A stretch of DNA of 43,015 bases from JAQUYS01 sp964430665 (lineage in GTDB: Archaea > Nanobdellota > Nanobdellia > Woesearchaeales > SKGA01), in NCBI GenBank assembly GCA_964430665.1, contig CAYSFC010000006.1:1-43015 (forward strand), written 5' to 3'. This document shows positions 34,860-42,454 of this stretch, one piece after another; the stretch's first letter is position 1; every line of letters starts with the position of its first letter. A model generated the notes under the pieces. The model was not told the DNA's origin. It did not search any database and was given only the letters and a program-made list of their open reading frames with translations. Made by a program: the position numbers and the translations under genes.

Positions 34860-37022
34860 ACTTCCTTCTTCCTCTTCCTCTTCATACTTTTCAAGTTGTT
34901 CAATCATCTTAGTAATTTTATTTTTTTGTTTCTGATGTTTTTTTGTTTCTAATTTTTGTTCTTCCAATATTTTTTTCTTTTCTTCTAATTTCTTCTTTTT
35001 AGAAGCTCTTTTTATTTTTCTCTTCTCTTTATCTTCTTCTTTTTTCTTCAGTTTTAAATTTTCTTTTTCTTGTTTTTTAAGGTGTTTGGAAGCAACTGTT
35101 TTTGTCTTTTCTAATTCATTAATTAAATTCTCTCTACTTAATGTCTTCAAACTCTTAGTTTTGTATTTTAGAGTTTCTAAAAATGAAATAAATTCTTTTT
35201 CATTGTCTTGTATGAGTTTAGCATATTCTTCATCACTTATTATTTTTAATACTTTGATTAATTTGTGTTTTTCTTTTACTAATTCTCCTTCTATTCTTAT
35301 GCTGTTCTTTGTAAATTTATTTACCTTTCCTCTAGCTTTCATATTTGTGTTGAAATATTTGCTTTTAGAAACTTTTTGTATGAATATTATAAATATTACT
35401 AAAACAACACTATACAATAATAAAATACCTATTTGATCCATTATTTTTGTTAATTCTGTTTGGAATAATATTGATCTTCTCAACATTTCAGAAGTCATAA
35501 CAAATGGATTGTATTTAGCAATATTTTTTAACCAAGGAGCTATACTTTCAAGAGGGAAAATTATATTTGAAATAAATAACATAATTGCCCCAACACTTAT
35601 TGTGGCCATATTTGTTGCTTGTTGACTTTTTAAGGAATATCCTAAAGCCATACCTAATACTACAAATAAAGACATACCCAATATCAAAATAATTGAATTA
35701 ACTAAAAGATTTGTTAAAATTAAATTTGTCAAGAAATAACTCACAACAGCAAGAATTATTATTATTTGAATCATTATTATTATCAAAGAAGTTATGTATG
35801 TTGTTAAAATAAAAAACTCATCTTTTGTAGGTGTTGTAAATGTTCTAAATGCTGCTTTTGATTGTTTTTCAACAATAACTAAAGTACTAGATAATAAAAG
35901 ACACGAAAACATTATAATTAACATCAACGCATAAGGAAAAATCAATGCTAATTTGTTTTGATCTCCAGATATTGTTTCAATGGTTGTTGTTATAGGTTCA
36001 ACAATTTGATCAGAAGATTTAACTTCAATTGTATTTATTGAGTTTTGCATATTAACTACAAGTGTTTTTAATGATTCGATATCTGTTACAAGTGTTTTCA
36101 TACTGCTTTTCAGTCCATTTAAACTAGTTATTTGAGCATCACTAATGTCTTTTGCAGATTTTATTTTTGATTCTAAAGAATCTATTTTATCTTCAATTGC
36201 AGATACACTATCGTCACTAGTATCAGTTATATTATTTGCATCATACGTTAAATTATCTAAAGAAGCTTCTAAGTCATCTAACGTTGCAGTATAATTACCA
36301 TCGGAACTAAAATCTCTTAATTCATCAATATACGCGTAACAATTATCAGTTTCATCTTCAATTATATCCGACAAATCTTTAACTGCTTCTGTTAATTCTT
36401 TAGATGATGAACTAATCGTACCCATGCCTGAATTTATATCTGACAATTTCATATTATTGATTTGGTTTTTTATGCTATCTACTTTTGTGGAACTATCTGT
36501 TGCACTTCCTTTGATTTTTATTGTCAAAGCTAAAATTTCATCTAATTTTTCATTATTTGAAGACAATGTATCTGTTAGTTTGTTTGTAAGACTCTTACTC
36601 AATTCATCTGTTTTTAATCCAACTATTCCTGAAACTTTTTCAATAACTGAGTAAACTAAACTAATTCTAGATTTATCTACTACAAAAACAATATTGTTTG
36701 ATTGATTATTTTTTATATCCATATTATCTGGGAATATAATACATGCATGCAAAAGTCCTTGTTCTAATTCATCAACACAAAGTTCTTTTAATACATGTTC
36801 CTTTGTTAAGTATTTTTCATTAAGTAAATTTATTATGTCGTTTGTTATTTGACTTTCTCCCGGAGCAACATATCCTACAGAAATATCTGTGTTATCTGCA
36901 GTACTAAAAGCCAAACCTAAAATAAGAATAATCAATAATGGTCCGAAGAATATTGTAAATAGTGAAGTCTTGTTTCTAAATAACAATTTGAAGTTCTTTT
37001 GTAAAACTTTAATCAATTTCAT
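34821..37022 (-). CDS. ABC-2 family exporter permease with large extracellular helical loop and cytosolic tail
   Basis: Start is ATG at 37022; a TTG nine bases further out is also in frame. The 733-residue protein has TM1 (about 18-42), then about 320 extracellular residues rich in Ser/Asp/Leu heptads (L-S-D-I-I-E-D-E, L-D-S-L-E-S-K-I), a coiled-coil layout like that of YhgE/Pip-type permeases. Five further TM helices follow, starting near L-M-L-I-I-M-F-S-C-L-L-L. The last 170 residues form a Lys/Glu-rich cytosolic coiled coil, unusual for this family. With its ATPase partner it should export a substrate or act as a surface-linked mechanical device. Its start overlaps the ATPase gene by 14 nt. 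Confidence 0.85.
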   Translation of the reverse strand: MKLIKVLQKNFKLLFRNKTSLFTIFFGPLLIILILGLAFSTADNTDISVGYVAPGESQITNDIINLLNEKYLTKEHVLKELCVDELEQGLLHACIIFPDNMDIKNNQSNNIVFVVDKSRISLVYSVIEKVSGIVGLKTDELSKSLTNKLTDTLSSNNEKLDEILALTIKIKGSATDSSTKVDSIKNQINNMKLSDINSGMGTISSSSKELTEAVKDLSDIIEDETDNCYAYIDELRDFSSDGNYTATLDDLEASLDNLTYDANNITDTSDDSVSAIEDKIDSLESKIKSAKDISDAQITSLNGLKSSMKTLVTDIESLKTLVVNMQNSINTIEVKSSDQIVEPITTTIETISGDQNKLALIFPYALMLIIMFSCLLLSSTLVIVEKQSKAAFRTFTTPTKDEFFILTTYITSLIIIMIQIIIILAVVSYFLTNLILTNLLVNSIILILGMSLFVVLGMALGYSLKSQQATNMATISVGAIMLFISNIIFPLESIAPWLKNIAKYNPFVMTSEMLRRSILFQTELTKIMDQIGILLLYSVVLVIFIIFIQKVSKSKYFNTNMKARGKVNKFTKNSIRIEGELVKEKHKLIKVLKIISDEEYAKLIQDNEKEFISFLETLKYKTKSLKTLSRENLINELEKTKTVASKHLKKQEKENLKLKKKEEDKEKRKIKRASKKKKLEEKKKILEEQKLETKKHQKQKNKITKMIEQLEKYEEEEEEGSLNYLRENDKNQN

Positions 37023-37986
37023 TTTCGTCAATCACACTCATAAATACGTCGTCAAGTGAAACACCAACAACTTTTATGGATTTTAATTCTTCGTTGTGTT
37101 TTTTCAATACTTCAAGTATTTGTATTAAGCTTTTTTCAACATTTGTAGAATCAACTATAAAATCTTTACCTGAAACTCTTGCTATATGGTGTTTTCCACC
37201 ATTCAAATATTTTAATAATTTGTCATATTTTTGATTTTCTGTTCTAAACACTATTTGTTCCTTTGTTACAAATTTCTTCTTCAAATTTTCAGGTTTATCT
37301 ATAGCCAATATTTTTTTATTGTTTAATATAACTACTCTATCACATAATTCATCTAATTCATTTAAATGATGACTAGATAAAATTATTGTTGTACCTTTAG
37401 CATTAATTTTTTTTATTAATGACCAAATTTGATTTCTATGAATTGGATCAAGGTCTGCTGTTGGCTCGTCAAGTATTAAAACTTCAGGATCATGCATAAG
37501 AGAACAGGCTATATCCAATCTTCTTTTCATTCCTCCAGATAAATTTTTTGCTTGTATGTTTGTTGCATATTGAAGACTCATAAGTGCCAACAAAGTTTCA
37601 CTATTTGCTTCGATAGCATCTTTACTTAAATTGTGTAATGAACCAAAATAATCTAAATTTTCTTTAACAGTCAATTCTTCATAGTATGATGGAACTTGTG
37701 ATGCAAAACCATATACGTTTTTCACAGTATTAGTTTTATCAAAAACAGATCTATAAATTGAATTTTTTTTATATGAAAGTAAATGATTTAATCTGAACTG
37801 AACATCTCCTGAATCAGGTCTTAGAAAACCAATTAAAACATTAAGAAAAGTAGTTTTTCCACTACCACTCGCTCCAATAATTCCTATGATTTCATCCGGC
37901 ATTATTTCCAAATCAATATTTTCAAAAACTGTGAAGCCTGAAAAAGACTTAGTGATATTTTGTACTTTAAATATTGGTTCAGACAT
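37009..37986 (-). CDS. ABC transporter ATP-binding protein
   Basis: A 325-residue ATPase that drives the permease encoded directly downstream. Walker A is G-A-S-G-S-G-K-T (38-45), the signature is L-S-G-G-M (149-153), Walker B is V-L-I-L-D-E-P-T (169-176), and an H-loop S-S-H-H-L-N-E-L follows. After residue 220 there is a DrrA/CcmA-type C-terminal extension of about 100 residues. All catalytic residues are present. Type: ABC-2 exporter ATPase; substrate not predictable. A TATA box (38012-38020) lies 26-34 nt before the ATG, so the transcript is probably leaderless. Confidence 0.93.
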   Translation of the reverse strand: MSEPIFKVQNITKSFSGFTVFENIDLEIMPDEIIGIIGASGSGKTTFLNVLIGFLRPDSGDVQFRLNHLLSYKKNSIYRSVFDKTNTVKNVYGFASQVPSYYEELTVKENLDYFGSLHNLSKDAIEANSETLLALMSLQYATNIQAKNLSGGMKRRLDIACSLMHDPEVLILDEPTADLDPIHRNQIWSLIKKINAKGTTIILSSHHLNELDELCDRVVILNNKKILAIDKPENLKKKFVTKEQIVFRTENQKYDKLLKYLNGGKHHIARVSGKDFIVDSTNVEKSLIQILEVLKKHNEELKSIKVVGVSLDDVFMSVIDENEID

Positions 37987-38011
37987 GATATCAAAATATT
38001 AACATTTATTA

Positions 38012-38020
38012 TTTATAAAT
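38012..38020 (-). promoter_or_regulatory. TATA box of the ABC exporter operon
   Basis: On the minus strand ATTTATAAA lies 26-34 nt upstream of the ATPase ATG, the leaderless distance. Confidence 0.6.
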
Positions 38021-38363
38021 ATGTCTATTTATTTTATGATTTTTTTAGTCTTTTTTCTTTAAGAGAATAGGTATAAAATTTACCAACATAACTTCTGAAA
38101 ACCTCATATAAATACATAAAACAAAAAAATCAAAATCAAAATATGTTTTTGAAAGTAAAATATTTGAGTTAATTCTTTTTAGTAATCACTCACCAAAGAT
38201 AAAATGTAACATAATGTACTATTTGTTTTTTAATTCAAACTTAAATATGTATTAAACTAAATGAAATTTAATTAAATTTACTTTACTTTTTTCAACTATT
38301 ACTTTAATTGATATAATCTTGGTGAATTTTTTAAGATTTTCTCTCAATCCAAAAAAATAACTC

Positions 38364-38370
38364 TTTTAAA
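38364..38370 (+). promoter_or_regulatory. TATA box of RNase P RNA gene
   Basis: TTTTAAA ends 22 nt before the first base of the P1 helix (38393), matching archaeal TBP spacing. Confidence 0.6.
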
Positions 38371-38392
38371 CTCAAAGAGATTTCTATTTTAT

Positions 38393-38719
38393 GTAGGATT
38401 ACTAGGTAGTTTAGGGAAATTCCTTAGGAAAGTCTGCCCATCAGCACTATGTGCAAAGTTCACTTGAAGAAATTCAAGAACCAGAATATGGTTGGTAAGC
38501 CGTACAGAAACGAGACCCCTTTCGGAAAATGGAATGATTCAGCGAAGTAATTGGTGACAATTACGAGTTAACCTGATGACGACTCTGAAAGAATGGATGA
38601 AATGTGCGTCCCTGACAGATGCAAGTTTTGAACGCTTAGTCAAATACTGCCTAACGATATCGTAGGGGCCCAGTGGTCTTTATTTGGTCGTTACAGAAGG
38701 TGGCTTATTGTAATTCTAC
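38393..38719 (+). ncRNA. rnpB: RNase P RNA (archaeal)
   Basis: The catalytic RNA of RNase P, which removes tRNA 5' leaders. GTAGGATTAC (38393-38402) pairs with GTAATTCTAC (38710-38719) to close helix P1, ten pairs with one G-U, which defines both ends. Conserved region I is seen as AGGAAAGTC followed by TGCCC. An ACAGAAA block follows near 38500. Conserved region V is ACAGAAGGTGGCTTATTG just before the 3' strand of P1; the universal form is ACAGAA...GGCTTA. The length, 327 nt, is normal for archaea. The region is visibly more GC-rich than its surroundings. A T-rich tract follows (38721-38730). Confidence 0.9.
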
Positions 38720-38731
38720 ACTTCTTTTTCT
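38720..38731 (+). terminator. T-rich terminator after RNase P RNA
   Basis: CTTCTTTTTCT directly follows the P1 helix, in line with archaeal oligo-T termination. Confidence 0.5.
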
Positions 38732-38738
38732 AAGAAAT

Positions 38739-38748
38739 GTTTATAAAT
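38739..38748 (+). promoter_or_regulatory. TATA box before Sec61-beta gene
   Basis: GTTTATAAAT ends 24 nt before ATG 38773, with no SD between. It decides the start: the upstream in-frame ATG (38737) lies before the box and is not used. Confidence 0.65.
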
Positions 38749-38772
38749 GACATATTCATTCTGAATATTACA

Positions 38773-38925
38773 ATGGCTCAAGAAAAAATAAACATGCCTT
38801 CTAGCGGAGCAGGTATAACTCAATATTATAATGAGACTAAATCAAACATATCTGTTTCACCCCAAGTAGTTCTAGGTATCACTATTACAATAATTATTTT
38901 AGTAATAATATTAAATTCAATATAA
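38773..38925 (+). CDS. secG: Protein translocase subunit SecG/Sec61-beta
   Basis: A 50-residue tail-anchored subunit of the SecYEbeta protein-conducting channel. Family features are the cytosolic M-P-S-S-G-A-G-I motif (residues 8-15), a Y-Y-N-E segment, I-S-V-S-P-Q-V-V before the membrane and one C-terminal TM helix (about 31-48). The start at ATG 38773 is set by the leaderless promoter and by the normal family length. It is followed 14 nt later by NAC, so the two genes acting on newly made chains are co-transcribed. Confidence 0.88.
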   Translation: MAQEKINMPSSGAGITQYYNETKSNISVSPQVVLGITITIIILVIILNSI

Positions 38926-38939
38926 TTAGGTGATTTTAA

Positions 38940-39293
38940 ATGATTCCAGGTATGAATATGAACTCTCGACAAATGAAGCAAGCAATGAAAAAAATGGGTA
39001 TTTCTCAAGATCAAATAGATGCTCAAAAAGTCATAATTAGGCTTTCCGATAGAGATTTAATTATTGACAATCCTGAAGTATCTAAAGTTAATATGATGGG
39101 ACAAGAAACTTTCCAAGTTGTTGGTGAAGTTAGAGAAGAAGTTTTAGATACTGCTCCAACAATTGATGAAGAGGATATTCAAACAGTTATATCTCAAACA
39201 AGTGTAACAAAAGAACAAGCTATTGAAGCAATAAACGATGCAAAAGGCGATTTGGCTCAAGCAATTTTGAGTTTGAAAAAAGAAGAGGAATAA
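38940..39293 (+). CDS. nac: Nascent polypeptide-associated complex protein (archaeal NAC)
   Basis: Ribosome-bound factor that shields emerging polypeptides; it works as a homodimer in archaea. The 117-residue protein begins M-I-P-G-M-N, then M-K-K-M-G-I and a NAC beta-domain (about 27-70; V-I-I-R-L, L-I-I-D-N-P-E-V and F-Q-V-V-G-E). It ends in a UBA domain (about 77-113; V-T-K-E-Q-A-I-E-A-I and D-L-A-Q-A-I-L-S-L). This is the standard archaeal alpha-NAC layout. An AGGTGA SD lies about six bases before the ATG. Confidence 0.94.
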   Translation: MIPGMNMNSRQMKQAMKKMGISQDQIDAQKVIIRLSDRDLIIDNPEVSKVNMMGQETFQVVGEVREEVLDTAPTIDEEDIQTVISQTSVTKEQAIEAINDAKGDLAQAILSLKKEEE

Positions 39294-39300
39294 ATCCGAA

Positions 39301-39738
39301 ATGAATAATTCCAATTCAAATTATATTAAAGCACAAAAACAAATAAAAGAAGCAGAATTTCTATTGAATGATGCATATAATCAAACTAAAGATCAAAAAA
39401 TATTTTTGAGTGTGTTGTTGAAGCTTTTTGATTCAATTCAATCTGCTATTGATTTTCATTTAAGCGATAAACTTGCTTCAAAAGATTCATTTTCATTTAA
39501 ATTGAATTTATTGGCTAAAAATCTTAAAAATAATAATTTAAGTTTAGAAGATTTAGAATTCATAGAATTACTAAGAAAATTAATAGATTATCATAAAAAT
39601 AGCCCTGTTGAGTTCGCAAGAAGGGAAAAGTTTATAATTGCGGAAGAAGATTATTCTTTGCACACCTTAAATCAGAACAATTTATCTGATTATTTGGTGT
39701 CTAGTAAAAAAATTGTTGCTCAACTTTTAATGAAATAG
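39301..39738 (+). CDS. Small all-helical protein, possibly HEPN-like, 145 residues
   Basis: It starts eight bases after the NAC gene. The sequence is fully helical: A-Q-K-Q-I-K-E-A-E-F-L-L-N-D-A, L-L-K-L-F-D-S-I-Q-S-A-I-D, then L-E-D-L-E-F-I-E-L-L-R-K-L and a final helix V-S-S-K-K-I-V-A-Q-L-L. The layout resembles HEPN-type four-helix bundles and the next gene's product, but the catalytic R-x4-6-H motif of HEPN RNases is not evident. The linkage to NAC, a second helical protein and a tRNA-modification enzyme hints at an RNA or translation role (inference). No family is assigned. Confidence 0.65.
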   Translation: MNNSNSNYIKAQKQIKEAEFLLNDAYNQTKDQKIFLSVLLKLFDSIQSAIDFHLSDKLASKDSFSFKLNLLAKNLKNNNLSLEDLEFIELLRKLIDYHKNSPVEFARREKFIIAEEDYSLHTLNQNNLSDYLVSSKKIVAQLLMK

Positions 39739-39747
39739 GTGAAACAA

Positions 39748-40245
39748 ATGTTAGAACTAATTGAAGATGCCGGTGATGAAATGAAACGGGCAGAACACTC
39801 CATTTATGTTAGTTTGAAATATACAAGAACTATTGATGTTTTGTTTAATTGTTTAAACAGAATGATTGATGCTTATTCTCTATTAGTTGATGCTTTAATA
39901 AATTACGCTAAAGAAACTATGAATCTTCAAGAAGATCCAAAAACACCTTTAGCTAAAGGAACAATTGTAAAAAAACTTTATGGTCAACAAGAAATTCAAG
40001 ATAATATTGATTTATATTTTCTTTTAAGAAAAATATCTCGATCCCCCTTTCAATCAGAACAAGAATATAGACGAAATGTAGCAATAACAACAACAATTGA
40101 AGGTCGAGAAGAAATAGTTAACATTGATATAATTACACAATATTTCGAATTTGAAAGAGAATTCTTTAAATTTGTCGTTGATATGTTGGGCGAGTATGCT
40201 AAGAAAAAATACGCTGACGAAATGGACTCTGGTTGGGAAGTTTAA
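39748..40245 (+). CDS. Small all-helical protein, possibly HEPN-like, 165 residues
   Basis: A GTG at 39739 is in frame, but AGGTG (39737-39741) is better read as the SD for ATG 39748, six bases downstream. The protein is helical: E-M-K-R-A-E-H-S-I-Y-V-S-L, L-N-R-M-I-D-A-Y-S-L-L-V-D-A-L, then a basic loop and I-D-I-I-T-Q-Y-F-E-F-E-R-E-F-F-K-F. Its first two helices match the pattern of the preceding protein, so the two may be distant paralogues that form a heterodimer. No catalytic motif is clear. Its stop is three bases before the tRNA methyltransferase start. Confidence 0.7.
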   Translation: MLELIEDAGDEMKRAEHSIYVSLKYTRTIDVLFNCLNRMIDAYSLLVDALINYAKETMNLQEDPKTPLAKGTIVKKLYGQQEIQDNIDLYFLLRKISRSPFQSEQEYRRNVAITTTIEGREEIVNIDIITQYFEFEREFFKFVVDMLGEYAKKKYADEMDSGWEV

Positions 40246-40247
40246 AA

Positions 40248-41162
40248 ATGTATTTGTTTCAAATTTCTGGAGAGTTGCCAGATCTTGCAAAAGCAGAAAT
40301 TAAAAATCTTTTAAAAGTTAACATTTCTCAGTTTGAAAATAATTTTTTATGTGTTGATCAAAAATTGAATAAAAACCTTTTTGAAAGATTAGCGTACACA
40401 AAAAAAATATATTTTCTTTTAGATGAAAAAAAAGATATATCTTTAATTGATTTTAAATCTCATATAAAAAAATCATATAAATTAGATGTAAAAAATAATT
40501 CTGAAAATATTTATGATTATATTTTTAAAAAATTAGATAAACCTGAAGTCGAAATTAACAATCCCGAACATAAATATTTAATTTATTTTCATGATAATAA
40601 TGTTTTTCTTTTTAAAGAAATATTTGAAAACAAAGATTCTCCTTCCAGTAGACGTGCACACTTAAGAGAAGAGTTGCATCCAACTAGTTTACATCCAAAA
40701 CAAGCACGCGCAATGATAAATTTAGTTGCTCAGAAAGAATTCATGGATCCTTTTTGTGGTACAGGAGGCATTCTTATTGAAGGAGCTTTGATGAATTTAA
40801 AAGTAATTGGTAAAGATATATCTCAAATAATGATAAATCGTTCTAAAATAAATTTAGGAAATTTAATTTCAAAAGTAAATTTAGAAGTTAAAGATGCATT
40901 AGATTTAAATCAAAAAATTGAGTGTATAGTAACAGATTTTCCATTTGGTAAAAATTCATTTAAATCTGAAGACATTAAATCTCTTTTTCAAAAATTTATG
41001 GTTGTTGCGCAAAAAATAACTTCTAATTTAGTTGTTGGTCATTTGGATAATTTAGATGTTTTCTCAGCTATTAAAACTACTTCTTGGAAAATTGATCAAT
41101 CTTTTGAAATATATGTTCATAAAAGTATGAAAAGAAAAATAACTAAATTTATTCAAAATTAG
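40248..41162 (+). CDS. tRNA (guanine-N2) methyltransferase, Trm-G10/Trm11-like
   Basis: SAM-dependent enzyme expected to methylate N2 of guanosine 10 in tRNA, 304 residues. The upstream in-frame start at 40233 lies inside the previous gene, so ATG 40248 is used. The N-terminal 140 residues correspond to a THUMP-containing region (L-P-D-L-A-K-A-E-I, F-E-R-L-A-Y-T-K). The block R-R-A-H-L-R-E-E-L-H-P-T-S-L-H-P-K-Q-A-R fits the family linker. Motif I is D-P-F-C-G-T-G-G (167-174). The catalytic motif IV, normally D-P-P-Y-G, reads D-F-P-F-G (230-234), a notable change. The fold is certain. The exact substrate is inferred from the family, and the motif IV change lowers certainty. Confidence 0.85.
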   Translation: MYLFQISGELPDLAKAEIKNLLKVNISQFENNFLCVDQKLNKNLFERLAYTKKIYFLLDEKKDISLIDFKSHIKKSYKLDVKNNSENIYDYIFKKLDKPEVEINNPEHKYLIYFHDNNVFLFKEIFENKDSPSSRRAHLREELHPTSLHPKQARAMINLVAQKEFMDPFCGTGGILIEGALMNLKVIGKDISQIMINRSKINLGNLISKVNLEVKDALDLNQKIECIVTDFPFGKNSFKSEDIKSLFQKFMVVAQKITSNLVVGHLDNLDVFSAIKTTSWKIDQSFEIYVHKSMKRKITKFIQN

Positions 41163-42351
41163 TAATTAATGTTTTACAAATTTCCATTGCTTGTTTTATT
41201 GAATCTTTATCAGGATCTTCTAAAGCCCTATTTAGTATTTCAATTGCAGATTTAAGATTCCTATTTTCATATTTATTTAGAAATTCCTTCAAAGCTAAAA
41301 CTAAATTTAAAAATTCTTCATCATTCGAAACAACATCAAATTTGTAACTTTTTTCTTCAATGGGATTTAGTAATGGATCTTTTTGAGATTCTATTTTCTC
41401 CTCTTCAAAATTTACTTCCTTTTGAGCTATTTCTTCACCCATTTTAAAAGAAATACAATTAATTTTATTATCGTTAACTGAAAATCTAGCCACAACTTCA
41501 TTTTTTTTAGTTTTTCTCAATATTGTTTTTGTTAATCTACAAACTTCAAGTATTGTTTGATCAGGTAAATTCTGAGAAGAACTTTCTTTAGTTAATTCAG
41601 TTAATTCGTATTTGTTTTCCTCGAAATCAAAAACAACTACATTTTTTTGAGTAACTATTTTTTGACTTTCTATTTTTAAAAATTCTAATGCGACTTTGAA
41701 TTCATCCTTTTGTACCTTGTTGTTGTCATCTGGAAAACCATGATATGTTTTCACATACAAGAAATTATCGGACACACTACAAGAAACATCAACAATGGTT
41801 TTAGTTGTCGGAACTCTAGAAACTATTACTGCAACTTTAGGATCTTCACCCATTAGAGTTCCAGGAGTAAATGTACTCAAGTAAACTTTCTTTATTGTCT
41901 CAATGAATTGTTTAAATGTCTCTTTAGTAGTATATGTTTCAGGCGTTGAATTTGAGCTTTCATCAAAATTTACACTTCTAGTTAAATTCATCAACCCTTT
42001 AACACCATCTTTTGCAGAAAGATTGCTCAATTTTTCTGTATCTAAACTAACTAATTCAAATACTTCGCTCAAAGATTCCACAACATATTCAGGAAATTGT
42101 GCATTTCTAATCGCCACAGACAATCTCTCAAAACTCTTTATTTTATCTTCTATTTTCTCAGCATTTCTAAACCATTCTAATTCAGGACCTAGTTGATTGT
42201 ATTTAACAAATTCGTCAAATGCTTCAAACGTTATAACCATGCTAAAAGGTATATTTACATCTTCTTCTGTAATTGAAAACCATTTTGCTCTTTTGCCTAC
42301 TTCGTCTTCTTCATATTGAAGGCAGTTTTTTAAAGGAATTGAGAAACTCAT
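41149..42351 (-). CDS. Divergent PEP/pyruvate-binding (PPDK/PEP synthase N-domain)-like protein
   Basis: A 400-residue protein. I-P-F-S-M-V-I-T-F-E-A-F-D-E-F (about 34-48) matches the start of PEP synthase N-domains (P-x-G-F-V-I-T-x-x-A-Y-x-x-F). F-K-Q-F-I-E-T-I-K-K-V-Y-L-S-T-F-T and V-A-V-I-V-S-R-V-P follow in the right order. The R-S-S-A-x-x-E-D block that binds ATP is replaced by L-T-R-S-V-N-F-D-E, and the later Glu/Gly-rich blocks are not seen, so an active kinase is unlikely. The C-terminal 130 residues are acidic then helical (L-V-L-A-L-K-E-F-L-N). The role is unknown; the remote homology is moderate. Its 3' end overlaps the methyltransferase tail to tail by 14 nt. Confidence 0.6.
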   Translation of the reverse strand: MSFSIPLKNCLQYEEDEVGKRAKWFSITEEDVNIPFSMVITFEAFDEFVKYNQLGPELEWFRNAEKIEDKIKSFERLSVAIRNAQFPEYVVESLSEVFELVSLDTEKLSNLSAKDGVKGLMNLTRSVNFDESSNSTPETYTTKETFKQFIETIKKVYLSTFTPGTLMGEDPKVAVIVSRVPTTKTIVDVSCSVSDNFLYVKTYHGFPDDNNKVQKDEFKVALEFLKIESQKIVTQKNVVVFDFEENKYELTELTKESSSQNLPDQTILEVCRLTKTILRKTKKNEVVARFSVNDNKINCISFKMGEEIAQKEVNFEEEKIESQKDPLLNPIEEKSYKFDVVSNDEEFLNLVLALKEFLNKYENRNLKSAIEILNRALEDPDKDSIKQAMEICKTLITNFE

Positions 42352-42454
42352 GATTTTTTGTTACGCTTTTTCATTTATAATATTTCCGAATATTTTGCTC
42401 AAAAATGCACTTTTTCTAAAAAAGTTTAAAAAGGAGTACTTTTTAAATAACCTT
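42352..42454. promoter_or_regulatory. Divergent promoter region
   Basis: For the minus-strand gene, ATTATAAATG (42372-42381 read in reverse) lies 21-30 nt before its ATG. For the plus-strand gene, GTTTAAAAA (42424-42432) lies 23-31 nt before ATG 42455. Both fit leaderless starts; a second TTTTTAAATAA (42441-42451) is too close to the ATG to be the TATA box. Confidence 0.55.

Larger units (their letters stand above)
37987..38392. other. 406-nt AT-rich intergenic region between ABC operon and RNase P RNA
   Basis: It holds the minus-strand TATA box TTTATAAAT (38012-38020) of the ABC operon, an AT palindrome AAATTTAATTAAATTT (38264-38279) and the plus-strand TATA TTTTAAA (38364-38370), 22 nt before the RNase P RNA. 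A 27-codon minus-strand ORF (38034-38117) is probably chance. No convincing gene is seen. Confidence 0.6.

Noticed and set aside
38034..38117. 27-codon minus-strand ORF in the intergenic region before RNase P RNA
   Set aside because: No SD, no clear promoter and a length expected by chance in AT-rich DNA.
38264..38279. Perfect 16-bp palindrome AAATTTAATTAAATTT
   Set aside because: A/T-only palindromes of this size are frequent in such AT-rich sequence and no second copy was noticed.
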